DNA of 64,000 bases from JBBQVS01 sp963792705. GTDB lineage: Bacteria > Chloroflexota > Ktedonobacteria > Ktedonobacterales > Ktedonobacteraceae. Position numbers and translations under genes: made by a program. The notes beneath the pieces were generated by a model. The model was not told where the DNA came from. It worked only from the letters and a program-made list of their open reading frames with translations, and did no database searches. Within the stretch, counting starts at the first letter, position 1; the number at the start of each line of letters is the position of its first letter. The DNA lies in assembly GCA_963792705.1 (NCBI GenBank), contig CAWBXD010000011.1, positions 620,001-684,000 of the forward strand. Reading direction: 5' to 3'. This document shows positions 8,669 through 17,488 of the stretch, one piece after another.

Positions 8669-10582
8669 TTACATTTCCTTGTATTCGCCCTCGATGGTGT
8701 CATCGTTGGCGGAAGGACCCTGGCCCGCATCCGCAGAGCCAGCACCACCGAAATCAGCACCAGGAGTTGCACCGTCACCGCTTTGGCGATAGATCGACTC
8801 ACTGATCTTGTAGAATGCCTGCTCAAGAGCCTCACGTGAGGACTTGATGCGGCTTACATCATCGGTTGAAAGGGCTGAACGAACGTCCTGAATTTTAGAC
8901 TCAAGGTCACTCTTCTGTTCAGAAGTGATCTTGTCACCAAGTTCGGCAATGCTCTTCTCAGCACGGTAGGATGCACTATCGGCTAGATTACGCTCCTCGA
9001 CCTCTTCCTTACGGTTCTTATCCTCGGCGGCGTGAGTCTCAGCATCACGTACCATCTTTTCGATCTGGTCCTTGCTAAGACCACTTGAAGCGACGATAGT
9101 GATCTTCTGTTCGCGGCCAGTGCCACGATCACGGGCAGAGACATTGAGAATACCGTTGGCGTCGATATCAAAGGTCACTTCAACCTGTGGCACGCCGCGT
9201 GGTGCAGGTGGAATACCGTCAAGAATGAAGGTACCAAGCGAACGGTTGTCCTTCGCGAACTCGCGCTCCCCTTGCAGGACGTTGATCTCTACGCTGGGCT
9301 GGTTATCGCTTGCGGTTGAGAAGACTTGACTCTTCTGAGTTGGAATGGTTGTGTTGCGCTCAATCAACTTAGTCGAAACGCCACCCATTGTCTCGATGCC
9401 GAGAGAAAGGGGTGTTACGTCGAGCAGGAGCACGTCCTTCACATCGCCTGTGAGAACACCTGCCTGAATCGCAGCACCGATTGCGACCACTTCGTCAGGA
9501 TTGACGCCACGGTTTGGCTCACGGTCGAAGATGCGCTTGACCATGTTTTGTACGGCTGGCATACGTGTCTGACCACCGACCAGAACCACCTCGTCGATTT
9601 CGCCGGGGCGCAGGTTGGCATCGGAAAGGGCCTTGACGACTGGACCACGTGAGCGCTCTACCAAGTCCTCGGTTAACTGCTCAAGTTTGGCGCGTGTGAG
9701 CGTCATGGTTAAGTGCTTTGGACCACTTGCATCGGCTGTGATAAAGGGCAGATTGACCTCTGTAGACATTGAGCTAGAAAGTTCTTTCTTAGCCTTCTCA
9801 GCGGCTTCTTTCAAACGCTGTAGTGCCATGCGGTCTGAGCGCAGATCAATGCCCTGCTCCTTGCGGAACTCGTCGGCAAGCCAGTTGATGACACGCTGGT
9901 CGAAGTCGTCACCACCAAGGTGTGTATCGCCGTTGGTGCTCTTTACCTCGAAGACGCCATCGCCGAGTTCCAGGTTTGAGATATCGAATGTGCCACCGCC
10001 AAGGTCATAGACGGCGATCTTCTCATCTTTTTTCTTATCGAGACCATAGGCAAGAGAGGCGGCGGTTGGCTCATTGATAATACGCAGAACTTCGAGACCT
10101 GCGATCTGTCCGGCATCCTTGGTCGCCTGACGCTGTGCGTCATTAAAGTACGCGGGCACGGTGATGACGGCCTGTTGGACGCGCTCACCAAGATATGCTT
10201 CGGCGTCTGTCTTGAGCTTCTGCAGAATCATAGCGGAGATTTCTGGTGGGCTATAGGTTTTGCCCTGTATCTCTACCCATGCGTCGCCATTCTTGGCGCG
10301 TACAACTTTATATGGCATAAGCCGTTTGTCGCGGTCTACGTCGATGTCTTCGTATTTACGACCCATGAAACGCTTGATGGAAGAGACCGTGTTCTCAGGA
10401 TTGGTAATGGCCTGACGTTTGGCGACTTCGCCAACGAGACGTTCGCCGCTTTTATTGATGGCGACAATTGAAGGTGTGGTACGCGCGCCCTCAGCATTTG
10501 GGATAACGACTGGCTCGCCACCTTCCATTACCGCGACACATGAGTTTGTGGTTCCTAGATCAATACCAATAACTTTTGGCAT
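8669..10582 (-). CDS. dnaK: Chaperone protein DnaK (Hsp70)
   Basis: The Hsp70 chaperone, 637 residues, the usual length. The nucleotide-binding domain starts with MPKVIGIDLGTTNSCVAV and contains VYDLGGGTFDIS and the VVLVGGQTRMP segment. The substrate-binding domain and C-terminal lid follow, ending in a Gly/Ala-rich tail with EGEYKEM. The ATG at 10582 has AGGAGG only four bases away; the upstream frame is leader. No grpE lies between hrcA and dnaK, unlike the common hrcA-grpE-dnaK-dnaJ order, so the exchange factor must be encoded elsewhere. Confidence 0.98.
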   Translation of the reverse strand: MPKVIGIDLGTTNSCVAVMEGGEPVVIPNAEGARTTPSIVAINKSGERLVGEVAKRQAITNPENTVSSIKRFMGRKYEDIDVDRDKRLMPYKVVRAKNGDAWVEIQGKTYSPPEISAMILQKLKTDAEAYLGERVQQAVITVPAYFNDAQRQATKDAGQIAGLEVLRIINEPTAASLAYGLDKKKDEKIAVYDLGGGTFDISNLELGDGVFEVKSTNGDTHLGGDDFDQRVINWLADEFRKEQGIDLRSDRMALQRLKEAAEKAKKELSSSMSTEVNLPFITADASGPKHLTMTLTRAKLEQLTEDLVERSRGPVVKALSDANLRPGEIDEVVLVGGQTRMPAVQNMVKRIFDREPNRGVNPDEVVAIGAAIQAGVLTGDVKDVLLLDVTPLSLGIETMGGVSTKLIERNTTIPTQKSQVFSTASDNQPSVEINVLQGEREFAKDNRSLGTFILDGIPPAPRGVPQVEVTFDIDANGILNVSARDRGTGREQKITIVASSGLSKDQIEKMVRDAETHAAEDKNRKEEVEERNLADSASYRAEKSIAELGDKITSEQKSDLESKIQDVRSALSTDDVSRIKSSREALEQAFYKISESIYRQSGDGATPGADFGGAGSADAGQGPSANDDTIEGEYKEM

Positions 10583-10687
10583 GATGCCTCCTAAATTTAT
10601 ATAGATACTAGTGGGACGCGTGGCCCCAAACAATAGGTTTTATGTTGTATGTGATGGCACATTTGTGCCGATGTTGTTTTCGATGTT

Positions 10688-10719
10688 TCATATATATAAA
10701 CAGGCGTTTATATATATGA
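10688..10719. promoter_or_regulatory. AT-rich 14-bp inverted repeat upstream of dnaK
   Basis: Perfect 14-bp arms (TCATATATATAAAC and its complement) around a 4-base loop, about 105 bases upstream of the dnaK start. It may be an operator overlapping promoter-like AT-rich sequence, or the end of the hrcA transcript. No CIRCE-like sequence was seen in this interval. Confidence 0.5.
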
Positions 10720-10829
10720 TATTCCCGCTTTTGTACGTCTTTGCTAACTCACTACCTTTCATGGCAGAAGGGAGGAGAAACTGGGACTATGCCCCAGTCA
10801 AGGAGTTGTACTCCTTGCATCTCCACTTT

Positions 10830-11894
10830 TTACAAGTCTGATTCGTAGCCATACATTTCGGCGAGCAGTTCGTTCATGACCTGGGCCATGTAGCGTACAA
10901 CGGCGATGGCGCGTCCGTACTGCATACGAGTGGGGCCAATGACGCCCAGCAAGCCACCGATTTTGCCCTCTTGTCCATAACGGGCAACAACCATGCTTAC
11001 GTCTTTCATGTCGTCCCACTGGTTCTCACCACCGATAATCACCTGTACACCGTCAGAAGCACGTAGATGTTCTGCCAGAACAGGAAGGAAGCGGTTTTGT
11101 TCAAGAACCTCCATTACCTTGCGTACACGCTCGTTGCGCTCCTCTTCGGGTCCCATACGGCTGTATTCTGGTTGCTCAAGGATGTTGACAACACCCTCAC
11201 GATAAAAAACATCGCCCAGGATATCGCCGTGTTGCTCCAAGATATGCGCGATACTGTTGCCAATCAAACGCTCAACAGGTGTAAGGTCCTGCTGCTTGAG
11301 TAACGCGTCCATCTCAACAGCGTTTTTGTTCTGTAACAGTCTATTTAAGTGTGCCGCCGCAACGCTTAGTTCGTCTTGCTGAATAGCTGCGTCAAGCAAC
11401 AAGCGTTGCTGTTTTACGGTACCATCCATCAGGACCAGTACAACATAGGCGGATAGCTCTGTTACTGACAGGACCTCAAAATGTTTTAGTCGTCCCTCGG
11501 CAGAACGTGGTTGTGTCATCACGGCAGCGTTATGTAGTAAACGTGCCATTACAGACGCGGTAAGCCGCACCCATTGGTCTAATTGATCCTGTACCTGATA
11601 GAACTGATGACGGATAAGCCGTTGCTCATCCATCGACAGGGCCGATTCACCCATGAGATGCTCGACAAAGTAGCGATATCCCAGGTCAGTAGGCACCCGT
11701 CCCGCTGATGTATGGGGCTGAAAGATAAGGTTTGCCTCTTCCAATCCCGCCAATTCGTGTCGCACGGTTGCCGAACTAAACTGTAATCCATATTTTCGTA
11801 CAAGGGTATCAGACGCAATAGGAGTGGCAGTGTGAATATACTCTTGAACCAGAGCACGCATAATTTGCTGCTTGCGCTGGCTTAATGGTGTCAT
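10830..11894 (-). CDS. hrcA: Heat-inducible transcription repressor HrcA
   Basis: HrcA, 354 residues, binds CIRCE operators and represses chaperone genes until unfolded proteins titrate GroEL. The N-terminal winged helix (residues 1-75) has the typical SSATVRHELAGLEEANLIFQ and HTSAGRVPTDLGYRYFVE segments. The C-terminal part ends with GVIGPTRMQYGRAIAVVRYM, also typical. It is first in a minus-strand cluster with dnaK and dnaJ. A sigma70-type promoter and a CIRCE-like operator lie in front of it, indicating autoregulation. Confidence 0.97.
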   Translation of the reverse strand: MTPLSQRKQQIMRALVQEYIHTATPIASDTLVRKYGLQFSSATVRHELAGLEEANLIFQPHTSAGRVPTDLGYRYFVEHLMGESALSMDEQRLIRHQFYQVQDQLDQWVRLTASVMARLLHNAAVMTQPRSAEGRLKHFEVLSVTELSAYVVLVLMDGTVKQQRLLLDAAIQQDELSVAAAHLNRLLQNKNAVEMDALLKQQDLTPVERLIGNSIAHILEQHGDILGDVFYREGVVNILEQPEYSRMGPEEERNERVRKVMEVLEQNRFLPVLAEHLRASDGVQVIIGGENQWDDMKDVSMVVARYGQEGKIGGLLGVIGPTRMQYGRAIAVVRYMAQVMNELLAEMYGYESDL

Positions 11895-11984
11895 CGAATG
11901 TACCTCGTGCCGTCTCCCGTTGTTTCTCCTTGCGAACGCTTTTATGCCTTAGCAAGATGATACAACGTTTGTCAACTCTGATTG

Positions 11985-12011
11985 CTAGCAGTCTCGCCTT
12001 GAGACTGCAAA
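11985..12011. promoter_or_regulatory. CIRCE-like HrcA operator
   Basis: CTAGCAGTC-N9-GACTGCAAA matches the CIRCE consensus TTAGCACTC-N9-GAGTGCTAA at 14 of 18 arm positions with the correct 9-base spacer. Two of the differences (C7G on the left, G3C on the right) compensate each other and keep the dyad. It lies about 90 bases upstream of hrcA, just downstream of its predicted promoter. Confidence 0.8.
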
Positions 12012-12014
12012 TAC

Positions 12015-12044
12015 AGAATAGCACTCAGACAAGGGGATTGTCAA
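12015..12044 (-). promoter_or_regulatory. hrcA promoter
   Basis: On the minus strand, TTGACA (12039-12044) and TATTCT (12015-12020) are separated by 18 bases. The start point would fall in the CIRCE-like element. Confidence 0.7.
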
Positions 12045-12063
12045 GTGAAAAAGGGGAGAAAAT

Positions 12064-12101
12064 ACACCAAATTGTGGTGTTGAACTTCCACAATTTGGTG
12101 T
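12064..12101. terminator. Hairpin after the penicillin-binding protein gene
   Basis: Perfect 14-bp arms (ACACCAAATTGTGG and complement) with a 10-base loop, about 50 bases past the stop of the minus-strand PBP gene and followed on that strand by ATTTTCT. It probably separates that gene from hrcA transcription signals. Confidence 0.55.
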
Positions 12102-12148
12102 GAAGATGAGAAAGGATCGCTACTGGCTATGGGAGGAGTAGATTAACG

Positions 12149-15130
12149 TTACCCATTATGTGGTTTTTTCCCATTTCCACCGCCGTTGTTCTTGACAACT
12201 GTTGTTGGTGGAGCAGGAACTGCAATACCATAAGTAGTTGGGTCTTCGCCATCAAGCATCCAATCATAATTGCCGCCACCCTTCAAACCATCAAAGCTAG
12301 AGGTTGAAGCCTGATGAACACCTGGGGGAACGGTAAAGGTCCCTTGCGTAAAGTTGTATGGTGCAGGATTGAAGGCACCACAGGGAACACCATCCCAGTT
12401 AGGGTCGGTTGGATCACATGTTTTTCCACTTACACGCTCAATAATGCTATGCCAAATTGGGGCGGCACCCGTTACACCAACACTATTTATAAGTGGGCTA
12501 TTATCCGCGTTACCAGACCAAATACCTACAACGACATTCGGTGTATAACCCATCGTCCAGTTATCGACAAAGTTATCGGTCGTACCTGTTTTTGCAGCGA
12601 CCTGGTGAACGGTATATGTTGGGTCCCAATCATTAAAAGACAATACATGATCGTTGCCAAATTCAGGAGCGCGTGCGTTCTCGTCGGTGAGTACGGAAGT
12701 CATGAGATACGCAATCTGGGGCGAAATTACACGAATAGCTTGTGGGTGTGTTGGATCATAATGATACAAATTATGTCCATAGTTGTCCCAAATATCAAGA
12801 ATACTCTGTGGAGGGATGCGTAGCCCTTGATTTGCGAATACCTGGTAAGCTCCTGTCATTTGGATCAGGGGTACACCCATTGAACCGAGTGCAAAGGAGA
12901 GCTGGTTATAATCGGCGACAGTTTTGATATGCGTCCCTTGCGTTTTATTCTTGATAGCTATATCTTCGTCCAGAGCAGTGATACCGAAACGTCTGGCTGT
13001 GTTGGCGACATTTTCTACACCTGCAAACTGCAAAGCTTTTACGGCTGGAACATTACGCGAGTTCGCGGTTGCAACTTGAATAGTATTGTTGCCGCCCAGG
13101 TAAAGGTCTCCATAATCAGGTGGTACATATGCGTCCTTAATATCGGTAGCACCATTATTAGGGAAATATGTCTTGACATCTGGCAACACCGTCCCTGGAT
13201 ACATACCCATTTCAAAAGCGGTAGCGTAAACAATTGGCTTCCATGTTGAACCCGGAGAACGATAGGCATCGGTAGCTGCATTAAACTGCCCATCGATTGT
13301 CTTATCATTCACGGCGTTATAATCCGAACTTCCATCCATCGCAAGGATTTCACCGGTTTTAGCATTCATCACAACGGCGGCAGCATTGTGTACATTGTTA
13401 TCCTGACTAAGTACTGCATAATGGCCTGTTGGGAACGGTTGATATTCAACCTGATTCAGATGACGGTCTATCGCTTTCTCAACATAGTCTTCCAAGTTTA
13501 CATCAATGGAGGTGCGGATGTTGAAGCCACCTGTGTACAGGGCAATTAGTCCCGCGGTCTCATCGCCATTGCCCAACTTGACCGCTAGTTGCTGCTCTGC
13601 CCATTGAAAAAAGTGAGGTGCTCGCACATGTTGTGAGTAACGTGTGAATTTCATCTTGGCGGTCAATGTCTCCGCTTGCTGAATCATGGACTCGGTAATG
13701 GGGCGTCCATCGACGGACATACCAATAGAAAGCATATCGTGCAATACTTCATCCTGGCGAATCAGAGCATTTTTCAATGCTGTTTTGCCATTCGTTGGGT
13801 CATATGAGACAGGGCTTTGTGGCATACCTGCGAGCAGGGAGGCACGTGCCAAACCCAGAACAGGATCGAGTTTGCCATTCGCGCCATATTCTAGTCTTGT
13901 TATGCCAGGAGTACATTTGAAATTTGCGTCGCAGGTACGGTTCAGATGAAAATATTCTTCGACGGCCGCCTCAACGCCAAGATCAAGTGTGCCAAAGGGA
14001 GAAATATTAAAGTACATCTCCATTATCTTCCACTTGGGATATTGTTGTGTTAAACCGATGGCAAGGGCTGCTTCTGGCAGTTTACGGTTCAGCGTCTGGT
14101 TTGTGTCACCCGTCATGTTTTTAATTAATTGTTGTGTCAGAGTACTACCACCACCCTGAACGGAGTTATGCTGAAGATACTCAGTACCAGCACGGGCAAT
14201 CCCTTGTGGATCTACGCCAATATTGGTCCAAAATGTTTTATCTTCTGCCGCAATCATCGCGTCTTGCATGATCTTTGGAATATCGGTGTACTTGACGGGA
14301 GTGCGTCGCCCTACTCCATTTGGGTCGAACAGGTCTCCAAGGAGAACACCATTACGATCATACATACGCGTTGTCTGCTCCACATGTTGATTTGCGAGGC
14401 CCTGCACACGCGGCAACTGACTTTGATAGTATCCATAGGCATAGGCACTGGTTGAGGTCGTGATAACAATAAGTAACATTAAGAAGGAAATCAGCACACC
14501 GATGCCAATACGTCCACTCTTAGGTGCTTTACTGTGCCAGCGATAACGACGATGACGCATCTGCATAGCGATACGCGTTGTGCGTGAGCGTTTCCAGCGT
14601 GTTGCCTTCGGTGGTGTTGGAGATACAGGCAATTGTGTTTGTGGCAGATGGCGTAGTACCATTGGTGGCTCTGGTTGCCCATAGCGTTGTGCAGCCATCT
14701 TGCCGGACCACTGTCGCACTCGTTGCATAGCGTTCGCAGCCCAATGTTGCTGAACTTGCTGGCTTTGCGGTACTGGTGGTGTTTGTTGTATATACGAGTT
14801 CGCTCCCTGCTGCCCATACGGTTGCGCGATAGGAGAATATTGCTGTGGTCCTTGTTGCATTGGTGGACCATAGGGTTGTTGTGAGGCAGGAGAGTACTGC
14901 TGTGGTCCTTGTTGCACTGGTGGGCCATAGGGTTGTGGCACAGGAGAGTATTGGTTCTGATATACAGGTGGTATAGGTTGTTGTTCTCGATATTGTTGTG
15001 GAGGAGAAGATTGATTCTGTTGTGGTCCTAGTTGCTGGCTCTTGCGCTGATACTCGCGCAAAAGACTCCCTGCACGAGGATCACGATAGTCAGCATCTGG
15101 ATTGTTTTCAGGTCGCCAAGTATTACTCAT
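12149..15130 (-). CDS. Class A penicillin-binding protein (PBP1A-type)
   Basis: A bifunctional peptidoglycan synthase, 993 residues. The first 200 residues are cytoplasmic, rich in Pro, Gln and Tyr, with a repeated YGPPxQQGPQQYSP unit, then Arg-rich. One membrane segment lies at about 205-232. The GT51 transglycosylase domain follows, with AAEDKTFW near 293 and GGGSTLTQQLIKN. The transpeptidase domain has SPGSTWKP (SxxK, Ser near 625) and KTGTTDN near 850. It ends in a Gly/Asn/Lys tail. The ATG at 15130 is preceded by AAGGAAG; the longer frame lacks a site. It is monocistronic. Confidence 0.95.
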   Translation of the reverse strand: MSNTWRPENNPDADYRDPRAGSLLREYQRKSQQLGPQQNQSSPPQQYREQQPIPPVYQNQYSPVPQPYGPPVQQGPQQYSPASQQPYGPPMQQGPQQYSPIAQPYGQQGANSYIQQTPPVPQSQQVQQHWAANAMQRVRQWSGKMAAQRYGQPEPPMVLRHLPQTQLPVSPTPPKATRWKRSRTTRIAMQMRHRRYRWHSKAPKSGRIGIGVLISFLMLLIVITTSTSAYAYGYYQSQLPRVQGLANQHVEQTTRMYDRNGVLLGDLFDPNGVGRRTPVKYTDIPKIMQDAMIAAEDKTFWTNIGVDPQGIARAGTEYLQHNSVQGGGSTLTQQLIKNMTGDTNQTLNRKLPEAALAIGLTQQYPKWKIMEMYFNISPFGTLDLGVEAAVEEYFHLNRTCDANFKCTPGITRLEYGANGKLDPVLGLARASLLAGMPQSPVSYDPTNGKTALKNALIRQDEVLHDMLSIGMSVDGRPITESMIQQAETLTAKMKFTRYSQHVRAPHFFQWAEQQLAVKLGNGDETAGLIALYTGGFNIRTSIDVNLEDYVEKAIDRHLNQVEYQPFPTGHYAVLSQDNNVHNAAAVVMNAKTGEILAMDGSSDYNAVNDKTIDGQFNAATDAYRSPGSTWKPIVYATAFEMGMYPGTVLPDVKTYFPNNGATDIKDAYVPPDYGDLYLGGNNTIQVATANSRNVPAVKALQFAGVENVANTARRFGITALDEDIAIKNKTQGTHIKTVADYNQLSFALGSMGVPLIQMTGAYQVFANQGLRIPPQSILDIWDNYGHNLYHYDPTHPQAIRVISPQIAYLMTSVLTDENARAPEFGNDHVLSFNDWDPTYTVHQVAAKTGTTDNFVDNWTMGYTPNVVVGIWSGNADNSPLINSVGVTGAAPIWHSIIERVSGKTCDPTDPNWDGVPCGAFNPAPYNFTQGTFTVPPGVHQASTSSFDGLKGGGNYDWMLDGEDPTTYGIAVPAPPTTVVKNNGGGNGKKPHNG

Positions 15131-15623
15131 AATATATTCTTCCTTAACAATATCAATTTCGTGTACAAGCCACCGATTTCTCACCCAGCACGTGCCTTTT
15201 CTTCTATGATTATTCAAAAGAACGAGCAGAAGCGAGAGTTTTTAGTAGAGCTAAGCCGACCTACTCTTCTCCCTTACCAATATGACCGACCATATACCTC
15301 TATCCACCTATACCCCACACCTCAAAATATCGCCTGAAGCTGTTACACAGCGGCGTCTGTGACTTGTCTTACGTATGATAACGGACAAGATGAAACACAT
15401 TAACCCAAGCACCCATTCGGGTCAGTGGAGGAACCAATTTATCACATACATGCATCAATAGATGTCCATTAGTACTTAATTGTCTTAGGCTAGCACAGCC
15501 TTATTGTATCGTGTACAATACAGTGCATTAAGAGGAATATTTTATGTATTCGCGGCACACTGACCTCTTACATAATGCAGCAAGGGCACGCATATCAAAA
15601 GCAGCCTCCACAGGAGTAGATAT
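15131..15623. other. Divergent intergenic region between PBP and dprA
   Basis: Nearly 500 bases without a convincing gene. A short frame with an AGAGGA site starts at 15544 but runs out of frame into dprA and has no recognisable content. No clear palindrome or riboswitch was seen; promoters for both flanking genes should lie here. Confidence 0.4.
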
Positions 15624-16802
15624 ATGGATAGGAAGATACGTAGTGAGGTCGTGTTTGATTTACCAACTCCTTACTACCCATCTGAAGCTCTTTCGCTCGA
15701 TGAACTGGCACATTGGGTCGCGTTTAGTCGTTTTCCGGGTGTGGGACCAATACGTTTCAAGCTTCTGCTCGACTTCTTTGAGAACGATGTAGCGGCAGCA
15801 TGGAAGGCAGACAGCAAGCATTTGGCAGAAGCAGGGCTTGATAAAAAGACGATTGAGAAGCTTATCGCACATCGCAGCGAGGTCACGCCGCAGCACGAGT
15901 TAGAGATATTGGAAAAAAAGCGCATCCGTGTCATGACCTGGAAGGATGCCACTTACCCACCGCTCTTGCGAAAGATTGAGTATGCGCCCCCTGTGCTTTA
16001 CCTCTATGGAACCTTTACAGAGGATGATCGTCACTTCACGCTTGGCATTGTCGGGACGCGTAAAATGAGCACTTATGGGCGTCAAGTCACGGAACGGTTC
16101 AGCACAGAATTGGCACAGGGGAAGATCACTGTTGTAAGCGGTTTAGCCCTCGGTGTCGATACCGTTGCACATACAGCCGCCCTTGACGCTGGTGGGCGCA
16201 CATTAGCCATATTAGCATGTGGATTAGACACCATCTATCCGCCTTCTAACCGCAGCCTCGCCACACGTATCGTTGAATCAGGGCAAGGTGCCCTTATCAG
16301 CACCTTCCCGTTAGGAGTGCGTCCTGACGCTGGCAACTTTCCGGCACGTAACCATATTATTTCGGGACTTTCGTTAGGGGTACTTGTCACAGAAGCACCT
16401 CCAACTTCTGGAGCACTCATTACAGCGAATTCAGCCCTGAACCAGGGGCGCGAAGTTTTTGCGGTACCAGGAGGTATTTTCTCGCTCGCAAGCGGTGGGG
16501 CAAATAAACTGATCCAAGATGGGGCACATCCGGTAACAAGTACGCGCGATATCCTGGAACAGTTAAACATTCATGTGATTCCTTCGGATGAAGAGACACG
16601 CGAACAACTGAAAACTATTTCACCCGACAACGCAGAAGAGCGAGCATTGCTGCCGCTTCTCAGTTTAGAGGCATGTCATATCGACGAACTTATCCGGCAA
16701 AGCGGACTAGAGGCAAACGTTGTTTCCTCGACATTGACGATGATGGAATTAAAAGGTATGGTCAAACAGATGGGTGGTATGCAGTATGTATTGGCACGCT
16801 AG
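15624..16802 (+). CDS. dprA: DNA processing protein DprA
   Basis: A 392-residue DprA/Smf protein, which loads RecA on incoming single-stranded DNA during natural transformation. A SAM-like N-terminal region (residues 20-85) precedes the Rossmann domain with GIVGTRKMSTYG, VSGLALGVDTVAH, GVLVTEAPPTSGALITA and NQGREVFAVPG. A winged-helix DprA_WH domain closes the protein (LLSLEACHIDELI to LELKGMVKQ-like). AGGAG precedes the ATG. Many non-competent bacteria also carry dprA, so competence is not proven. The next gene starts 18 bases downstream. Confidence 0.95.
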   Translation: MDRKIRSEVVFDLPTPYYPSEALSLDELAHWVAFSRFPGVGPIRFKLLLDFFENDVAAAWKADSKHLAEAGLDKKTIEKLIAHRSEVTPQHELEILEKKRIRVMTWKDATYPPLLRKIEYAPPVLYLYGTFTEDDRHFTLGIVGTRKMSTYGRQVTERFSTELAQGKITVVSGLALGVDTVAHTAALDAGGRTLAILACGLDTIYPPSNRSLATRIVESGQGALISTFPLGVRPDAGNFPARNHIISGLSLGVLVTEAPPTSGALITANSALNQGREVFAVPGGIFSLASGGANKLIQDGAHPVTSTRDILEQLNIHVIPSDEETREQLKTISPDNAEERALLPLLSLEACHIDELIRQSGLEANVVSSTLTMMELKGMVKQMGGMQYVLAR

Positions 16803-16820
16803 AGAAGAGAGAGGAAAACA

Positions 16821-17411
16821 TTGACGGATACCGAAAAATATCGCACGCTTCTTCCATTGTTTGACGAGCTGCAAGGCGAACGGGTCGTGGTACGTCCTTA
16901 TCGAGAAAGCGATGCACAAGCACTTTTTGAGGCGGTCAGTGAGTCACGCGACCATATTCGTCCGTGGTTGGAGTTTGCCGATGCACATCAGACCATTGAA
17001 GAAAGTCGAGACTTTATCATTCGTCAGCAGGCACAAATCTTATTACGCGATGATATGAATTTTGGCATGTGGGACAAAGCAAAGGGGACGTTGGTTGGTG
17101 GCACAGGGCTTCACGCACATAACTGGAAGATACGCTACTTTGAGATTGGGTATTGGCTACGCGTTTCGGCAGTAGGTCATGGGTATACAACCGAGGCGGT
17201 GAAGTTGCTGACGGAGTACGTTCTTACGCAGTATGAGGCGAAGCGTGTGGAAATTCGTTGTGATGTGAACAACACAAGGAGTGCTGCCGTTCCGCAACGC
17301 CTCGGTTTTGTACAAGAGGCGCGTCTACGCAATAATGCGTTGACACCTTCCGGTGATATACGTACCACGCTTGTCTTTGCCTTGACGCCGGACGATAAAC
17401 GGGCGTGGTAA
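16821..17411 (+). CDS. GNAT family acetyltransferase, RimJ/RimL-like
   Basis: A 196-residue GNAT fold acetyltransferase related to the ribosomal-protein N-terminal acetylases RimJ/RimL. It shows VVVRPYRESDAQALFEAV at the N terminus, EIGYWLRVSAVGHGYTTEAV (the acetyl-CoA loop region) and RVEIRCDVNNTRSAAVPQRLGF at the C terminus. It starts at TTG 16821 with GAGAGG seven bases upstream. It follows dprA closely and precedes murF-alr, probably in one transcript. The acceptor is unknown. Confidence 0.85.
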   Translation: MTDTEKYRTLLPLFDELQGERVVVRPYRESDAQALFEAVSESRDHIRPWLEFADAHQTIEESRDFIIRQQAQILLRDDMNFGMWDKAKGTLVGGTGLHAHNWKIRYFEIGYWLRVSAVGHGYTTEAVKLLTEYVLTQYEAKRVEIRCDVNNTRSAAVPQRLGFVQEARLRNNALTPSGDIRTTLVFALTPDDKRAW

Positions 17412-17488
17412 GCAAGCAAAAATCTGAGCATATAGAAAATGTATAATAAACTCGTTGTATCAAATTGCTCTGGACGGAGTAACATTTC

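Noticed and set aside
10583..10830. CIRCE element in front of dnaK
   Set aside because: Only a TTAGCA half-like match is present, without an opposing arm at the right spacing.
15544..15792. 82-residue frame with AGAGGA site upstream of dprA
   Set aside because: It overlaps dprA in another frame for most of its length and has no recognisable content; DprA is certain.
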